This document shows, piece by piece, positions 7,034 through 14,810 of a stretch of 64,000 nt of DNA. A program made the position numbers and the translations under genes. The DNA comes from JAADHX01 sp964569385 (GTDB taxonomy: Bacteria; Actinomycetota; Acidimicrobiia; Acidimicrobiales; Poriferisodalaceae): assembly GCA_964569385.1 (NCBI GenBank), contig CAZMUM010000006.1, positions 62,001 to 126,000 of the forward strand, written 5' to 3'. The notes beneath the pieces are model-generated. The model ran no database searches and was not told where the DNA came from. It saw nothing but the letters and a program-made list of their open reading frames with translations. The number at the start of each line of letters is the position of its first letter. Position 1 is the stretch's first letter.

Positions 7034-10000
7034 GTGACTGACGTTCGAACCGATACCGCCACTGTGTTGTTTACCGATGTGGTCGGGTCTACCGAGCTGC
7101 GATCGAGGGTGGGAGAAGAGCGCGCCGACGAGCTACGTCGGCGCCATGACGACGTCGTCGAAGAAGCGATCGCTCGCAATCGTGGCACGGTTGTGAAGCA
7201 TCTTGGTGATGGCATGATGGCTACTTTCACTGGCTCGGCCGATGCTGTTGGCGGGGCCATTGCTGTACAGCAAGCCATAGCTGTGCTGAACGGTGCTGCT
7301 GGGTCGGAGCAGATTGCGGTTCGTATCGGGATATCGGTTGGGGATGTGAGCTTCGAGGGCGACGACTGTTTCGGCTTGCCAGTTGTAGAGGCCCAGCGTT
7401 TGGAGTCGGCTGCCGGGGCCGGGCAGATCTTCTGCTCGAACCTGGTTCAGTTGATGTCGAGGGGCCGTGGTGGCCACGAGTTCCTAGTCGTAGGAGACTT
7501 GGAGCTCAAGGGTTTGGTCGAGCCAGTGTCGGTGATGGAGGTTGTTTGGGCACGCGCTCCTGCAACAGAGTCAGAACTCGAGCTGCCCAATTTGTTGTCA
7601 ACCGCAGCATCGTTCGATTTCGCAGGTCGAAAGGCGGAGCTCCAGCAGCTCGTCGACGCTTGGGAGGGGTTAGGTGAGTCTGGCCACGCCGCGGTTCTCG
7701 TCTCTGGCGAACCTGGTATCGGTAAGACCAGGCTGGTCGCAGAGTTGGCCAAACTGGCGCTCTCGCAAGGAGGAACGGTTGTCGCGGGTAGATGCGACGA
7801 TAGCGCTGACGTCCCGTTTCGACCTTTTGTTGAAGCGCTACGAGGGTGGTGTTCGGGGCTGGGTTCGGAAGAAGTTCAGGACGTGCTCGGACCCGCAGCC
7901 ACCGATCTTCAACGAATTTTCCCCGAGTTGGAGTCCTATGTCAGTGGTCTAGCGGTGCCGCAGCTGAGCGATCCGGACTTTGAGAGGTATCAGGTTCTCG
8001 GCGCCATTGTCTCGTGGCTGCGGTCGATGACCGAAGAGGGTCCCGTCCTGGTCGTGCTTGACGATATTCACTGGGCGGACTCAGCGACCCTGGCCGCGCT
8101 GAAGAACATAGTTGAGGAACTGGTCAGCGAGCCCGTGCTCATTGTTGGGACCTATCGCGACACCGACCTCGATCGCGGTCATCCTCTCGCAGCGGCACTG
8201 GCCGACTTTCGCAGAATTTACAAGGTGACTCGACTTGATCTGCGCGGGTTGACCCAAGATGATGTCACCGCGTTCATGACACTGGCGGCCGGTCATGAAC
8301 TCGATGCTGCTGGAGGCGACCTCGCTACCGCGCTACATCGAGAGACCGCTGGCAATCCGTTCTTTGTGGGCGAGGTTTTGCGTCACCTCATCGAGAGTGA
8401 GGTGATTGTCTTTCGCGACGGTGCCTGGACCAGCGACATGACCCTCGACGAGCTCGGGATTCCCGAGGGTATTCGAGAGGTTGTTGGCCGCAGGCTCACT
8501 GTGCTCGATGAACAAGCCGAGAAGATGCTCGTAGCTGCTTCAGTGCTCGGCCATGAGTTTGAGGTCGATGTGTTGAGCGCGGTCGCAGGGATCGATCCCG
8601 ATGATGTGCTTGATCTCCTTGACACAGTCGTTGCTGCGAACCTCGCGGTGGAGACCGGCACTGGGTGGTACCGGTTCACTTATGCGTTGGTCCGGTCCAC
8701 GCTGCTCGATGAGTTGTCTGCCACTCGACGGGCGAGGCTTCACCGGCGGGCCGCTCAAGAGATCGAGCGTCGAAACGAGGGCCGGCTTGATGTCGTGACA
8801 ACCCGGATTGCCTTCCACTGGGCCGAGACCGCCGATCCAGATCCCTCAACGGCCGTTCTATGGGCGACCCGGTCTGGGCAGGTAGCGCTTCATCGAGCCG
8901 CCGCGGACGATGCGGTTCGTTGGTTCGAGCGTGGTCTCGATCTTCTCGATCCCGATGATCCGAACCAGCAACAACAAGCTGTCTTGCTGGTCGGGTTGGC
9001 TGAATCGCAGCTACGGAACGGTCTCAGCGGCTTCGACGATACCGCGAAACGGGCGGCCCGAATCGGCCTAGCGCTGCGAGACCCCCAAATTGTCTCAGAT
9101 GCACTACGAGTGAACGGAAGAACAATCTGGACGCGGTCGTTCGACTTCGACCAGGAGAGGATGGAGCTGATTCGGGCCGGCCTCGAACTGGACCTGGCCG
9201 ACACCCCTGGAGCGCGCGCATCGCTCCTCATCGATTTAGGTCAAGAACTACTGTTCACCGGTGAAGCCGATGAACGGCTACGAGTCTGCACCGAAGCATT
9301 GACAATCCTCGAGCACGCGGGTGCCGATCAACTAAAGATCCGTCTGATCATCCACCGGCTAAGCGTCGCGTTGCCGCCATTGGCCACCCCGGCCGGCGTT
9401 AGAGATCGAGTAAACGAGCTCTACCGACAAGCAGCCGAGGCGAGCGAGAAGGCGGGCGACTCAACTCTGCAGTTCAGATTCCTGCAGTCTCTGACGGTCA
9501 TTGCAATCTTCGAGAACGACCACGCCACGTTTCAACGGTGCCTGCCGGTCGTCGACCGACTCCGTTCGCAAGTTGACAGGTTTACGCGAGCGGGCTTCAA
9601 GGCGCTCGACATCATTGTTGGGTTGGCTCTCGGCAAGTTGGCCGAGGCCGAGGCCGGTGCCGATGAACTTCTGGAGTCACTGAGCTCCAAAGGAGATGAA
9701 GCCGGAACGCAATATCACGCCATGACCTATTTCCAGACGTACCGAGAACGAACCGCTCTTAACGAGTTGCTCCCGCTCATCGAGGACGTCACCATTGGCG
9801 AGTCTGACTATCAGGGCGCAAGCGCGGCGATGAAAGCATCGGCATACGCAACGATCGGTCGTACCCAAGAGGTCATCACCATCGTCGACCATGCTCGACC
9901 GTTCGACGATTTGGCCGATGACTCTTCGCTGCCCGTGGTGCTTGCCGGGTTCGCCGATGCGATCAGTCTCACCGGCAATTCTGCCGCCGCAGCCGACCTG

Positions 10001-10357
10001 CTGCCCCGGCTGCGCGAACTCGAACGTGCTGACCAAGATATTCAGCTTTCGGCGGCGTGTTTCTATTTCGGGTCGCTCGACGCAGCCATGGCCAGGGTGT
10101 TATCGGTGCTCGGCGAGGACGGCGAGGCTGAGCAGCGTTTCACATCCGGGATAGCGGCCAGCGATAACTTCGGAGCGACGGCATGGTCGGCCAGATCGCG
10201 GGTTCACTACGCCCAGTTTTGCCTCGACCGAGGCCGAGACTCCGATGCAGCTCGAATTGCCACCGAGGCGATTGAGCTCACCGAAGGCACCGAACTGACC
10301 GACACACAGAACATCGCTACAACAATACTGGAACGCACGAAATCGAATGGGGTCTGA
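7034..10357 (+). CDS. Class III adenylate/guanylate cyclase domain fused to AAA ATPase and TPR-like regulator
   Basis: A 1107-residue multidomain protein starting at GTG 7034. Residues 8-170 are a class III nucleotidyl cyclase domain with metal-binding Asp15 (FTDVVGST) and Asp59 (HLGDGMMA). A large STAND-type ATPase follows, with Walker A GEPGIGKT at 225-232 and Walker B VLVVLDDIHWADS near 345. The second half is alpha-helical and TPR-like. In the cyclase domain the transition-state Arg (122) is present, but the paired Asn position (118) is Val, so catalysis may be weak or lost. Such proteins sense ligands and respond through ATP-driven assembly. It has no C-terminal HTH, so the output is not obviously DNA binding. 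Confidence 0.85.
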   Translation: MTDVRTDTATVLFTDVVGSTELRSRVGEERADELRRRHDDVVEEAIARNRGTVVKHLGDGMMATFTGSADAVGGAIAVQQAIAVLNGAAGSEQIAVRIGISVGDVSFEGDDCFGLPVVEAQRLESAAGAGQIFCSNLVQLMSRGRGGHEFLVVGDLELKGLVEPVSVMEVVWARAPATESELELPNLLSTAASFDFAGRKAELQQLVDAWEGLGESGHAAVLVSGEPGIGKTRLVAELAKLALSQGGTVVAGRCDDSADVPFRPFVEALRGWCSGLGSEEVQDVLGPAATDLQRIFPELESYVSGLAVPQLSDPDFERYQVLGAIVSWLRSMTEEGPVLVVLDDIHWADSATLAALKNIVEELVSEPVLIVGTYRDTDLDRGHPLAAALADFRRIYKVTRLDLRGLTQDDVTAFMTLAAGHELDAAGGDLATALHRETAGNPFFVGEVLRHLIESEVIVFRDGAWTSDMTLDELGIPEGIREVVGRRLTVLDEQAEKMLVAASVLGHEFEVDVLSAVAGIDPDDVLDLLDTVVAANLAVETGTGWYRFTYALVRSTLLDELSATRRARLHRRAAQEIERRNEGRLDVVTTRIAFHWAETADPDPSTAVLWATRSGQVALHRAAADDAVRWFERGLDLLDPDDPNQQQQAVLLVGLAESQLRNGLSGFDDTAKRAARIGLALRDPQIVSDALRVNGRTIWTRSFDFDQERMELIRAGLELDLADTPGARASLLIDLGQELLFTGEADERLRVCTEALTILEHAGADQLKIRLIIHRLSVALPPLATPAGVRDRVNELYRQAAEASEKAGDSTLQFRFLQSLTVIAIFENDHATFQRCLPVVDRLRSQVDRFTRAGFKALDIIVGLALGKLAEAEAGADELLESLSSKGDEAGTQYHAMTYFQTYRERTALNELLPLIEDVTIGESDYQGASAAMKASAYATIGRTQEVITIVDHARPFDDLADDSSLPVVLAGFADAISLTGNSAAAADLLPRLRELERADQDIQLSAACFYFGSLDAAMARVLSVLGEDGEAEQRFTSGIAASDNFGATAWSARSRVHYAQFCLDRGRDSDAARIATEAIELTEGTELTDTQNIATTILERTKSNGV

Positions 10358-10363
10358 GTCGGG

Positions 10364-11221
10364 TCAGGTTTGGTCTTCGATGAAGACCTGCTGAGCGCCA
10401 GAGAGGTTTTCTGCGCTGTCGAGTCGCGTGATTGCCTCGGCAGCGAGCGTGTGAGCCACCTCGGCCAGAACTGCCTCGGCGACCGCGACCGCCGGTAGAG
10501 CACTGTCGAATGGGCCAATGGCAGGTACGTCGACCCTGCACCAGACGGTGGCGATCGCGGCGATGGGGGAGAATGCACCATCGGTGATGGCGACAAGGTC
10601 GGCGCCAATCTCGACCAAGAGTTCGGCAGTGCGCACAACGGCTGATTCGTAGCGGAAGAAGTCGATCGCAACCACGACGTCGCCCGCGTTTGCGTCGGTG
10701 AGTTCGACAGAGATATTGGCCGCAGAGCCGCTGAGGCGCCGGGTGCCTGGTCGGAGCAGTTTGAGGCCAGCGGTCAGCACGAGAGCGGCGGCTGAGCCTT
10801 CTGAGCTGATGATCCAGATATTGCCAGGAGTGCCAGCGAGGAGATGCGCCATGCGCCTGATTGTGTCGGCTGGGACGGATTCGAATGCTGCCTCGACGCT
10901 CGCGGTTGCGACTGTGCGGGTTCGGTTCCACACCTGCCCGCCGGGTTGGTGGCGGATGCGGTCGGTTGGGCGCGTGAGTTGCTCGGCCATCGACCTCCTG
11001 GCTTCGTCCTGTAGGGCGCTGTAGCCGTCGAAGCCGAGCTTCATGGCGAATCGAACAACTGATGGTCCGCTCGTATGAACGGTTTGGGCCACTTCGGCAA
11101 CGGTGCCGAAGGCCACGATGGTGGAATCGTCGAGTACGGCATCGGCGATACGGCGCTCGGTGGGGGTGAGGCTCGGACTCGCGGAGGCGATTCGTTCGCT
11201 CAGGGTGACGGCTCCGGACAT
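10364..11221 (-). CDS. RpiR-family transcriptional regulator (HTH plus SIS domain), copy 1
   Basis: A 285-residue protein with an N-terminal RpiR HTH (LTPTERRIADAVLDDSTIVA, then SVVRFAMKLGFDGYSALQ, residues 10-75) and a C-terminal SIS domain, a sugar- or metabolite-phosphate-binding fold. ATG 11219-11221 is chosen because MSGAVTLSERI matches the usual short lead-in to the HTH; longer in-frame starts would run across the operator-like palindromes. It is divergent from the ALDH7/lysine-dehydrogenase operon and is its likely local regulator. A second RpiR protein of the same type controls the neighbouring operon. The SIS domain here probably senses an amino-acid-derived metabolite; that is inference. 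Confidence 0.88.
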   Translation of the reverse strand: MSGAVTLSERIASASPSLTPTERRIADAVLDDSTIVAFGTVAEVAQTVHTSGPSVVRFAMKLGFDGYSALQDEARRSMAEQLTRPTDRIRHQPGGQVWNRTRTVATASVEAAFESVPADTIRRMAHLLAGTPGNIWIISSEGSAAALVLTAGLKLLRPGTRRLSGSAANISVELTDANAGDVVVAIDFFRYESAVVRTAELLVEIGADLVAITDGAFSPIAAIATVWCRVDVPAIGPFDSALPAVAVAEAVLAEVAHTLAAEAITRLDSAENLSGAQQVFIEDQT

Positions 11222-11227
11222 GTATGA

Positions 11228-11270
11228 GATGTTACAGCTTGTATCTGCAAGATGAATCATCTATAACATC
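11228..11270. promoter_or_regulatory. Operator-like nested palindromes between rpiR-1 and the ALDH7 operon
   Basis: The 53-base gap between the divergent starts contains a 10-bp inverted repeat with one mismatch, GATGTTACAG (11228-11237) and CTATAACATC (11261-11270), and between the arms a perfect palindrome GATGAATCATC (11251-11261). A small CTTG/CAAG hairpin (11238-11251) also lies here. The position between divergent regulator and operon is where an RpiR operator would be expected. Both promoters must overlap it. Binding by the adjacent RpiR is inference. Confidence 0.5.
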
Positions 11271-11274
11271 GCCT

Positions 11275-12789
11275 ATGGAACACGCAGAGATCCTCAACGC
11301 AGCAGGCCTCGCGACCGCCACAGTCGAGGGCGGCAGTCTCGCCGTAACGTCGCCGATCGATGGCACCGAGATAGCTCGCCTGCACGAACACTCCAGCGAA
11401 GATGTCGACGCGGCCCTCGTTTTGGCTGAGGCCGCTTTCGCACAGTGGCGAAACGTGCCTGCACCCCGTCGTGGCGAGCTGGTGCGGCTCATCGGCGACG
11501 AGCTTCGGGCCAACAAGGATGCTCTCGGCGCCCTTGTGTCTCTCGAGTGCGGCAAGATCCTCCAAGAGGGCCTCGGCGAGGTGCAGGAGATGATCGACAT
11601 CTGCGACTTCGCGGTGGGCCAGTCGCGTCAGCTCTACGGCCTCACGATTGCCTCCGAGCGACCTGGCCACGCCATGCGCGAGATGTGGCACCCCATGGGC
11701 GTTTGCGCCATAGTCACCGCCTTCAACTTTCCCGTTGCTCCCTGGTGTTGGAACGCAGCACTGGCCCTAGTGTGCGGCGACCCCGTCATATGGAAACCAT
11801 CGGAGAAGACTCCGCTCACCGCCTTGGCCACCCAGGTGATAGTCGACCGTGCTCTGGTGCGATTCGGAGACGCCCCCGAAGGGTTGTCCCAAGTGCTCAT
11901 CGGGGGAGTCGAGATCGGCCGCCAGCTTGCTGAGAGCTCCAAGGCTGCCATTGTTTCGGCCACCGGCTCGACGCGGATGGGTCAGTCCGTAGGCCAAGTT
12001 GTGGCCGAACGTTTCGGTCGGTCGATCCTCGAGCTCGGCGGCAACAACGCCATGATCGTGGCGCCGTCGGCCGATCTTGAGATGGCCGTCCGCGCCATCG
12101 TGTTTTCGGCAGTAGGTACCGCCGGGCAGCGTTGCACCACCTTGCGTCGGCTCATTGTTCACGAGGACATCTACGACGCGCTCATTCCGCGGCTCCAGGC
12201 CACCTACGCGGGGCTACCGATTGGCGATCCTCTGGTCGATGGCACGCTCGTCGGCCCACTCATCGACCAGCCGGCCCGCACCGCGATGGTGGCTGCGCTC
12301 GACAGAGCCGCAGCCGATGGTGGCACGGTGTTTGGCGGCGAACAAGTACTCCGCGACGAGTACCCCGATGCGGTCTACGTGAGCCCGGCAATCGTCGAAA
12401 TGTCGGCCCAGACCAATGTGGTCCGCGAGGAGACCTTTGCCCCGATCCTCTACGTGTTGCGCTACACCGAGCTAAGCGAAGCGATCGCCATTCACAACGA
12501 CGTCCCGCAAGGGCTGTCATCGTGCATCTTTTCCACCCACGTGCGCGAGACCGAAACCTTTTTGTCGGCGGTCGGCTCCGACTGCGGAATCGCCAACGTG
12601 AACATCGGACCGTCGGGCGCCGAGATCGGGGGAGCGTTCGGTGGCGAGAAGCAAACCGGTGGAGGGCGCGAATCGGGCTCTGATGCTTGGAGGGGCTACA
12701 TGCGTCGCCAAACCCAGACCATCAACTACTCAAGTGAGCTCCCTCTGGCCCAAGGCATCACCTTCGATACCCCCGGGGCCGCGCAGTGA
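11275..12789 (+). CDS. ALDH7-type aldehyde dehydrogenase, probable 2-aminoadipate semialdehyde dehydrogenase
   Basis: A 504-residue NAD(P)-dependent aldehyde dehydrogenase. The ALDH7/antiquitin signature is strong: ELGGNNAMIV (catalytic base Glu253) and GTAGQRCTTLRR (nucleophile Cys287), oxyanion Asn151 in AFNFPVAPW, and the GEVQEMIDICDFAVG segment. In human ALDH7A1 the Glu of VQE and the Arg before the catalytic Cys contact the aminoadipate end of the substrate; both are present (Glu105, Arg286). The expected reaction is 2-aminoadipate 6-semialdehyde to 2-aminoadipate. ATG 11275 is chosen over an upstream in-frame ATG because family homology begins just after it. It overlaps the next gene by GTGA, so the two are coupled. 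Confidence 0.9.
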   Translation: MEHAEILNAAGLATATVEGGSLAVTSPIDGTEIARLHEHSSEDVDAALVLAEAAFAQWRNVPAPRRGELVRLIGDELRANKDALGALVSLECGKILQEGLGEVQEMIDICDFAVGQSRQLYGLTIASERPGHAMREMWHPMGVCAIVTAFNFPVAPWCWNAALALVCGDPVIWKPSEKTPLTALATQVIVDRALVRFGDAPEGLSQVLIGGVEIGRQLAESSKAAIVSATGSTRMGQSVGQVVAERFGRSILELGGNNAMIVAPSADLEMAVRAIVFSAVGTAGQRCTTLRRLIVHEDIYDALIPRLQATYAGLPIGDPLVDGTLVGPLIDQPARTAMVAALDRAAADGGTVFGGEQVLRDEYPDAVYVSPAIVEMSAQTNVVREETFAPILYVLRYTELSEAIAIHNDVPQGLSSCIFSTHVRETETFLSAVGSDCGIANVNIGPSGAEIGGAFGGEKQTGGGRESGSDAWRGYMRRQTQTINYSSELPLAQGITFDTPGAAQ

Positions 12790-13880
12790 GGAGCATTGGG
12801 TCCTCCATCGAACGGGTCGCGGTTCTGGGCCTTGGCAAGGTCGGCCTGCTCGCGGCCGAGCTGTTGCACGACTCGGGGTTTTCGGTTCTGGCCTTCGATC
12901 AACGACCGGTCACCAAGTCGTCTCGAATCGAGTCGCGTTCGGTCGATGTCGCCGATCTCGTTGCCCTGGCCCGCGAGCTTGGTCAGGTCGACGCCGTGCT
13001 GTCGTGTCTGCCATATCACCTCAACGTCGGAGTCGCCGAGACAGCCCACGAATTGGGAATTCACTACTTCGATCTCACCGAGGACGTATCGGCCACGGCT
13101 CGAATCAGAGAGCTGGCCGAAACGTCACAGGCCCTGATGGCCCCCCAATGCGGGTTGGCACCGGGTTTCGTTGGAATAGTCGCCGCGTCGCAGGTCGAGG
13201 TCTTCGACCGCTGCCGCTCCATTCGGATGAGGGTGGGAGCGCTACCCCAACATCCCGTCGGGCTGATGGGATATGCGTTCAACTGGTCGTCTGAGGGCGT
13301 GGTCAACGAGTACCTCAACGATTGTGAGGTGATCGAGGAGGGCGTTCACAAGTGGGTCTCACCCATGGAGTGGCTTGAGACGATTTATGTGGAGGGGACC
13401 CAGCTAGAGGCCTTCACGACTTCAGGCGGCCTCGGCACGATCTGTGAGACCTACCTCGACCGGGTCGACAACATCGATTACAAGACAATGCGCTACCCGG
13501 GCCACGCGAAGCTCATGAACTTCTTCTTTCACGAGCTACTGATGCGCGAGCGTCGCGAACTGGCGGGCGAGATCCTCACCAATGCCAAGCCCCCGGTCAA
13601 TGACGACGTCGTGTACGTGCACGTGGCCTCGGAGGGCTACATCGATGACCAACTCCGCAGAGTCGAATACGTGAGGGCGTTCAAGCCGCGCGAGCTGGCT
13701 GGTCGATCCCGAACCGCCATCGCTTGGACCACCGCCGGGTCGGTGGTTTCGGTCATAGAGATGGTGCGCGACGGGGTCCTTCCCCAAAAGGGGTTCCTCA
13801 AACAGGAGGAGATCCCCCTCGACCTGTTCCTGTCGACCACCAGCGGAGCTCTGTACGACGCGGTCGCTACACATCGGTGA
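12786..13880 (+). CDS. Saccharopine dehydrogenase-fold protein, probable lysine 6-dehydrogenase
   Basis: A 364-residue protein starting at GTG 12786 within the stop of the ALDH gene. Residues 10-30 form a Rossmann NAD-binding start (VAVLGLGKVGLLAAELL). DAVLSCLPYHLNVGVAETA and the QCGLAPGFVGIVA segment place it with saccharopine dehydrogenase and lysine 6-dehydrogenase proteins rather than with the bifunctional AASS enzyme. Coupled translation with an ALDH7 enzyme suggests that it oxidatively deaminates lysine at C6 to 2-aminoadipate semialdehyde (in equilibrium with piperideine-6-carboxylate), which the ALDH then oxidises. A carboxynorspermidine-synthase-like or saccharopine reductase activity is the alternative, but no partner gene for those is present. 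Its 3' end overlaps the convergent RpiR copy 2 by 14 bases. Confidence 0.8.
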   Translation: MRSIGSSIERVAVLGLGKVGLLAAELLHDSGFSVLAFDQRPVTKSSRIESRSVDVADLVALARELGQVDAVLSCLPYHLNVGVAETAHELGIHYFDLTEDVSATARIRELAETSQALMAPQCGLAPGFVGIVAASQVEVFDRCRSIRMRVGALPQHPVGLMGYAFNWSSEGVVNEYLNDCEVIEEGVHKWVSPMEWLETIYVEGTQLEAFTTSGGLGTICETYLDRVDNIDYKTMRYPGHAKLMNFFFHELLMRERRELAGEILTNAKPPVNDDVVYVHVASEGYIDDQLRRVEYVRAFKPRELAGRSRTAIAWTTAGSVVSVIEMVRDGVLPQKGFLKQEEIPLDLFLSTTSGALYDAVATHR

Positions 13881-14706
13881 GGAAAGTGTCGGTGACAGAC
13901 CAGAGCTCCTCCGTGCGATCGATCCGTTTCTGCACGGTGGTGAGGTCGACACGTGCGACCTCTGCAACGATGAGTTCGGCGAGGGCGACCGAAGACACCG
14001 AGCTGTCGAACGGCCCCACCGCTGGCACCGACAGCTCGATCAGCGTGTCGGCAAACGCCGCGAGCGGCGACAACGGGCCATCGGTAATCGCGACTATGGG
14101 CACCGAATGCGCCTTAAGGGCCTGCGCGGCGACGACCGCCGACCGCCGATACCGACTGAAATCTGAGATGAGAGCGATGTCATCTGGGCCCGCGGACGCA
14201 AGTGCTCGTCCGATGGAATGGTCCTCAAGCAGATGAACGTCGGCGCGGATGATGCCGAGCCCGCTCTCGAGGGCGTGCGCAGACGCCTTTGAGGTTTCGC
14301 CGGTTGCGATCCATACCGAGGTCGCGGCAGCGATACGGGGTGCTAAGCCACCAATGAGGCCGCTCTCGACAATCGCTTCGAGCGGCGCTAGGGCCGCTGT
14401 CAAAGCCCGGAGGTCTCCGGCGCTTGTGAGCCGATCGCCGCGAACGCGGCCGCTGGGGGTCGACAGCCGCTGTGAAAGACCGACCCGCGCGCTTTGTTGC
14501 AGAGCCGGGTAGCCGGTGAATCCGAGCTTGGCCGCGAAGCGCACGATTGAGGGCCGGCTCGTGCCGACGTGGTGCGCCAGATCCGAAACGGTCCCGAAGG
14601 CCAACAGGGTCGGTTCTGAAACAATCGCTGCCGCGATTCGACGCTCGGTCGGGGTCAGACGATCGCGGGTTCCGGCGATCGCTTCGGAGATATTGACTGG
14701 TGACAT
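13867..14706 (-). CDS. RpiR-family transcriptional regulator (HTH plus SIS domain), copy 2
   Basis: A 279-residue paralogue of the regulator at 10364-11221, with an N-terminal HTH (LTPTERRIAAAIVSEPTLLA and PSIVRFAAKLGFTGYPALQ) and a C-terminal SIS domain. ATG 14704-14706 has GGAAAG upstream at suitable spacing. It lies convergent to operon 1 and divergent from kamA, so it most likely regulates operon 2. The shared architecture, LGF(D/T)GY(S/P)ALQ stretch and SIS wording (IVAITDGPLSPLAA against LVAITDGAFSPIAA) suggest duplication and a related effector. Two RpiR proteins for six enzymes implies that the two operons can be switched separately. Confidence 0.88.
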   Translation of the reverse strand: MSPVNISEAIAGTRDRLTPTERRIAAAIVSEPTLLAFGTVSDLAHHVGTSRPSIVRFAAKLGFTGYPALQQSARVGLSQRLSTPSGRVRGDRLTSAGDLRALTAALAPLEAIVESGLIGGLAPRIAAATSVWIATGETSKASAHALESGLGIIRADVHLLEDHSIGRALASAGPDDIALISDFSRYRRSAVVAAQALKAHSVPIVAITDGPLSPLAAFADTLIELSVPAVGPFDSSVSSVALAELIVAEVARVDLTTVQKRIDRTEELWSVTDTFLTDV

Positions 14707-14810
14707 GCAATCTTTCCGCGTGCAGCCGATGTGAGCATTCTGTTACGTTAGAAGTGTGATCTTGTGCAGTAATGTACATCCGCGATGAGCGAAAATGGAG
14801 AGCTGAGGCC
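14707..14810. promoter_or_regulatory. Intergenic control region between rpiR-2 and kamA
   Basis: A 104-base divergent region. It carries GATGT (14728-14732) and ACATC (14776-14780) as distant inverted arms, and TGTTAC at 14741-14746, a hexamer also present in the operator-like arm upstream of the ALDH gene (11230-11235). A Shine-Dalgarno GGAG (14797-14800) lies 10 bases before ATG 14811 of kamA. No convincing -35/-10 pair is obvious. The shared TGTTAC may be a common RpiR half-site, but six bases can recur by chance. Confidence 0.35.

Noticed and set aside
12786..13880. Classical saccharopine pathway enzyme
   Set aside because: No lysine-ketoglutarate reductase partner is present and translational coupling to ALDH7 fits a direct lysine 6-dehydrogenase better; the saccharopine option is not fully excluded.
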